Source: JAGVSR01 sp964458265
GTDB lineage: Bacteria > Pseudomonadota > Alphaproteobacteria > Rhizobiales > Hyphomicrobiaceae
Assembly: GCA_964458265.1 (NCBI GenBank)
Contig: CAYWIF010000002.1
Location: 186,001 to 250,000 of the forward strand
DNA length: 64,000 nt
Direction: 5' to 3'
Made by a program: the position numbers and the translations under genes. Of the stretch, positions 60,569 through 64,000 are shown piece after piece (position 1 is the stretch's first letter; the number at the start of each line of letters is the position of its first letter). The notes below the pieces were generated by a model. It made no database searches. It was given only the letters and a program-made list of their open reading frames with translations, and was not told the origin of the DNA.

Positions 60569-62398
60569 TCACCGAGCCGTCAGTTTCGCAGCTTTCGCCG
60601 GATCGTACCACCAGGTGGAAAGCGCTCCGCGATCGTACTTGGGCTTCACGTCCGGCCAGGAATATTTATTCCAGAAGGCCAGATGATGCGCCGCCTTGTA
60701 CCAGTGCGGCACCCAATAGTGGCCCGATCGCAGCACGCGGTCCAGCGCGCGCGCGGCCACCACGAGTTCCGCCCGCGTCTTCGCCTGCACGATCCGGTCG
60801 GCAAGTGCATCGACGGCCGGATTGGAAATCCCGGCCAGGTTGAAGCTGCCATCCGTCTTGGCGGCGTCGGAACCCCAGAAGTTCTTCAGTTCGACCCCAG
60901 GCGTCAGTCGCAGGCTGAAGCGCTCGACTGTCATGTCGAAGTCGAACGTCTTCATCCTCAGCTCGAACTGCGCAGGATCGACCCGCCGCATATTGGCCGT
61001 GATGCCGATGGCCTTCAGATTTTTGACATACGGACCTGCGATGCGCTCGAAAGCCGCCGCATCGAGAAGGATCTCGAAAACGAACGGCTCGCCCTTCGCG
61101 TTCTTGAGCGTCCGGTCAGCCGGATCGACCGCCCAGCCCGCTTCCTTCAACAGCCCCTGCGCCTTGCGCAAATTCTCGCGCGGCAGCCCCGAACCATCGG
61201 TGACGGGCGGAACGTAAACCTCGCCGAAAACCGCCGCCGGCAGTTGATCCTTGAACGGCTCAAGCAGCACCAACTCGTCCGGCGAGGGCTTGCCGACCGC
61301 CTTCATATCCGAATTCTCAAAAAAGCTGGCGGTGCGCGTATAAAGCCCGAAGAAAAGATTCCGGTTCGACCATTCGAAATCGAACGCGAGATCGAGCGCT
61401 TGGCGCACGCGGATGTCCTGAAACTTGGCCCGCCGCGTGTTGAGAAAGAACCCCTGCGCCCCCGACGGGGTCTCATCGGGCAGCGAAATTTTCTGCACAC
61501 GCCCGTCTCTCACCATCGGCTTATCGTATCCCGTCGCCCAATCCTTTGACGTGAACTCCTCGCGAAAGTCGATTGCATTCGCCAACAGCGCTTCCAGTTC
61601 GAGAGTCCGGTCGCGGAAGTAGTCGTAGCGAACCTCGTCGAAATTGAACCGCCCGCGATTGACCGGCAGATCCTTCGCCCAATAGTCGTCGCGCCGCTCG
61701 TATGAGACGTACCGTCCTTGGCTGAACTGGCCGATTTTGTACGGCCCCGATCCGACCGGCCGCTCCAGCGACGTTTCCTCGAAATTCCGCGTCGCATAGT
61801 AAGCCTTCGGCAGCACCGGCAATTGCGCAACTTCAATTGGCAGCGGTTTCACAAGGTCGCCCTTGAAGGAATACTTGACGGTCGATTGATCGAGCGCTTC
61901 GGCCTTTTCCACGTCGCGCAACACGATGCGGTAACTCGGATGACCTTTGGTCTTCAAGGCATCGAAAGAAAAGACGATGTCGTCTGCCGTCACCGGCGCT
62001 CCATCGGCGAATTTCGCTTCAGGACGCAGCTTGAAGACGACCGACATACCATCCGCCGCCACCTCGGCCGACTGCGCGACCAGCCCATAGACCGCATCCG
62101 GCTCGTCGAGCGCCCGCGCCATCAGGGTGTCGTACAAGAACTCCAAGCCCTGCGCCCGGTCGCCCTTCAGAATGAACAGATTGAAACTGTCGAATGTCAG
62201 CGTGCCGCCCGGCCCGACCTGCGAGACCTTCCCGCCCTTCGGCGCATCCGGATTGACGTAATCGAAGTGATGGAAGTCAGGCGCATACTTCAGATCGCCA
62301 AACGTCGACAGCCCGTGCCGCTCCTCGGCCAGTGCGGGCCAGACCGAAAATAGAGTAGCTGCCAGCGCAGCCGAGCGCATAAGGGAGCGAGTTCTCAC
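60569..62398 (-). CDS. Peptide ABC transporter substrate-binding protein (YejA-like), copy 2
   Basis: A 609-residue periplasmic SBP family 5 protein. The GTG at 62398 overlaps the stop of the upstream SBP gene (GTGA) and gives a basic signal peptide (RSAALAATLFSVWPALAEER); an ATG at 62380 is an alternative. Family segments: GLSTFGDLKYAPDFHHFDYV, EAKFADGAPVTADDIVFSFD, and RPVGSGPYKI. It is encoded directly before yejB, so it should feed that channel. Substrates of the group are oligopeptides and microcin-C-like compounds. Confidence 0.92.
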   Translation of the reverse strand: MRTRSLMRSAALAATLFSVWPALAEERHGLSTFGDLKYAPDFHHFDYVNPDAPKGGKVSQVGPGGTLTFDSFNLFILKGDRAQGLEFLYDTLMARALDEPDAVYGLVAQSAEVAADGMSVVFKLRPEAKFADGAPVTADDIVFSFDALKTKGHPSYRIVLRDVEKAEALDQSTVKYSFKGDLVKPLPIEVAQLPVLPKAYYATRNFEETSLERPVGSGPYKIGQFSQGRYVSYERRDDYWAKDLPVNRGRFNFDEVRYDYFRDRTLELEALLANAIDFREEFTSKDWATGYDKPMVRDGRVQKISLPDETPSGAQGFFLNTRRAKFQDIRVRQALDLAFDFEWSNRNLFFGLYTRTASFFENSDMKAVGKPSPDELVLLEPFKDQLPAAVFGEVYVPPVTDGSGLPRENLRKAQGLLKEAGWAVDPADRTLKNAKGEPFVFEILLDAAAFERIAGPYVKNLKAIGITANMRRVDPAQFELRMKTFDFDMTVERFSLRLTPGVELKNFWGSDAAKTDGSFNLAGISNPAVDALADRIVQAKTRAELVVAARALDRVLRSGHYWVPHWYKAAHHLAFWNKYSWPDVKPKYDRGALSTWWYDPAKAAKLTAR

Positions 62399-64000
62399 CT
62401 GCCGCGCGCGGCCTTGACCGCCTCTTCCTTCGCCGGTTCGATCCACCAGGCGTTCACGTTGACGGGACTCTGCGACGGGAGCACGGCCGGCCGGCCATAA
62501 ACGTCCCAGGTCGCCACGCGATCATAGGGGTAATACCACTGCGGCACGACGTAGAAATTCCACAGCAGAACCCTGTCCAAGGCTCTCGTGGCGGCCACGA
62601 GGTCGGCGCGGTCCTTCGCAAACACAATGTTGTCGACAAGCTTGTCGATCGCGGCGTTCTTGATGCCGATCGTATTCCGGCTGCCTTCGCGTTCCGCCGA
62701 CGCCGAACCCCAGTAATCCCGCTGCTCGTTGCCGGGTGAATGCGATTGCCCGAAGCTGTCGACGATGAGATCGAAATCGCGCGTCTTCTCGCGCTGTTCG
62801 TACTGCGAGCTGTCGACGATCCGCACACTCGCCGCAATGCCGAGCTTCTTCAGGTTCTCGATGAACGGTAGAACGATCCGCTCGAAATCGGGTTGCACCA
62901 GAAGAATTTCGACCTTCAGCACCTCGCCTGCCGCGTTCTTGCGCTGACCGCTCGCAACTTTCCAGCCTGCTTCGTCGAGCAGCTTCGTCGCCGCCAGCAT
63001 GTTGGTACGGAAATCGGTGTCTTTGTCGTTAGCCGGGCTTTTCCACGGCGTCGTGAAAACTTCGGCCGGAACGTCGGCTTTTACTTTGTTGAGAAACTCC
63101 AGTTCGCGCCCCTCGGGCAGCCCCGCCGCGGCCAACTCCGAATTTCCAAAGAAGCTTTCCGCACGCACGTACTGCCCATAGAAAATCGATTTGTTCAGCG
63201 CTTCGAAATTGAACGCGAGCGCAATCGCGCGGCGGACGCGAATATCGTCGAACGGCTTGCGGCGGACATTGAACGCGAACGCCTGCATGGAGGCGACCCG
63301 CTTATGCGGCAGGGCTTCCTTCTTAACGAGGCCTTTGGTGACGGAATCGAAGTTGTACTGCGTGGCCCACGACCCGGCCGACGTCTCGGTCCAGAAATCG
63401 ACGACACCCGATTTGAAAGCCTCGAAGGCCGGCGTGCGATCCTTGAAGTAGATGTAGGAGATCTCGTCGAAGTTGTTCTGGCCCTTGGCCACCGGCAGAT
63501 CCTTCGCCCAATAGTCCTTGACGCGCTCCAGAACGATGCGGCGGCCCGGATCGACCGACTTTACTTTGTAGGCGCCCGAGCCGAGCGGCGGCTCCAGGCT
63601 GGACTTGGCCAGGTCCCGCTTCTCGCCCTTCTCGTTGGTGCCCTCGTAGAAATGCTTCGGCACGATATTGAGTTGGCCGACGATCAGCGGCAGTTCGCGA
63701 TTGCCCGGCTTGTCGAAGGTGAACGTCACCTCGCGCTCGCCGGTCTTCTCCGCCTTCACGACGTTCTGGTAATAGAAGCCGACGCGCGGATCGCTCTTTT
63801 TCAGCTCGTTCAGGCTGAAGACGACATCTTCGGGCGTCACCGGCTTTCCGTCGTGGAATTTCGCTTCGGGACGCAGCCCGAACGTCACCGACGAGAAATC
63901 GTCAGGATATGAAATCCATTCGGCGATGAGGCCATATTCGGCCGACGGCTCGTCGGGTGAACTAAAGAGGAGTGTGTCGAAAACGTTGCCCAAACCCGCC
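62395..64000 (-). CDS. Peptide ABC transporter substrate-binding protein (YejA-like), copy 1, 5' end outside window
   Basis: 535 codons of a second SBP family 5 protein. The frame is open to the window end; the apparent TTG start at 63993 is internal to the family's GLGNVFDTLL segment, so the signal peptide lies outside. Family segments are GLRPEAKFHDGKPVTPEDVV, PPLGSGAYKVKSVDPGRRIV and AFAFNVRRKPFDDIRVRRAI. It is clearly related to the next gene and forms a tandem pair with it. Confidence 0.92.
   Translation of the reverse strand, partial: AGLGNVFDTLLFSSPDEPSAEYGLIAEWISYPDDFSSVTFGLRPEAKFHDGKPVTPEDVVFSLNELKKSDPRVGFYYQNVVKAEKTGEREVTFTFDKPGNRELPLIVGQLNIVPKHFYEGTNEKGEKRDLAKSSLEPPLGSGAYKVKSVDPGRRIVLERVKDYWAKDLPVAKGQNNFDEISYIYFKDRTPAFEAFKSGVVDFWTETSAGSWATQYNFDSVTKGLVKKEALPHKRVASMQAFAFNVRRKPFDDIRVRRAIALAFNFEALNKSIFYGQYVRAESFFGNSELAAAGLPEGRELEFLNKVKADVPAEVFTTPWKSPANDKDTDFRTNMLAATKLLDEAGWKVASGQRKNAAGEVLKVEILLVQPDFERIVLPFIENLKKLGIAASVRIVDSSQYEQREKTRDFDLIVDSFGQSHSPGNEQRDYWGSASAEREGSRNTIGIKNAAIDKLVDNIVFAKDRADLVAATRALDRVLLWNFYVVPQWYYPYDRVATWDVYGRPAVLPSQSPVNVNAWWIEPAKEEAVKAARGR

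Noticed and set aside
1..64000. CRISPR array, prophage, integrase or insertion sequence
   Set aside because: No regularly spaced repeats, phage structural genes or transposase were seen. The only repeats are short palindromes and the pqqA copies.

Overview
The window is a high-GC stretch that looks like a chromosome segment of a methylotrophic alphaproteobacterium of the Hyphomicrobiales, most like Hyphomicrobium or a close relative. This is inference from gene content: a complete N-methylglutamate (NMG) route for methylamine oxidation, PqqA peptides, a quinoprotein-associated SoxYZ-like carrier, the cell-cycle regulator GcrA, a class I lysyl-tRNA synthetase and rhizobial-type REP palindromes. 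The sequence is a scaffold with one 100-N gap (27693-27792). Both ends cut through a gene.

Layout. 1-12.5 kb: a truncated RND efflux pump, class I LysRS, a lone DUF262/DUF1524 (GmrSD-like) protein, DUF952-pyrD, an Lhr-like helicase with PdeM, and a TIGR02186-TauE/SafE pair. 12.6-21.4 kb: a large Sel1-repeat membrane protein, a bactofilin-like protein, three tandem pqqA genes encoding the same 29-residue peptide, polA and a MarR regulator. 21.9-29.8 kb: tRNA-Arg(CCG), a SoxYZ-like carrier, a secreted nuclease, AsmA, an AdoMet-decarboxylase-like protein, the gap, a REP cluster and an Mrp-DUF971 fusion. 30-35 kb: two TRAP permease subunits, a GlcG-like protein and a GMC oxidoreductase.

35-49 kb is the methylamine module. 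gmaS, mgsC, mgsB and mgsA lie on the minus strand and make gamma-glutamylmethylamide and N-methylglutamate. mgdABCD lie on the plus strand and encode the sarcosine-oxidase-like N-methylglutamate dehydrogenase, followed by an overlapping XRE-cupin regulator gene. Between the two arms sits a minus-strand operon of three small membrane proteins plus an APC-family permease, a plausible multi-part uptake system for the amine, and then two unrecognised membrane-protein genes.

49-64 kb: hslO-argF-argD, preceded by an attenuator-like terminator overlapped by an Arg-rich mini-ORF, then gcrA, a DUF2147 protein, ubiB and a Yej-type peptide ABC transporter with two binding proteins. The observations most worth following are the pqqA triplication with its shared upstream box, the permease with three small membrane partners, and the argD leader.
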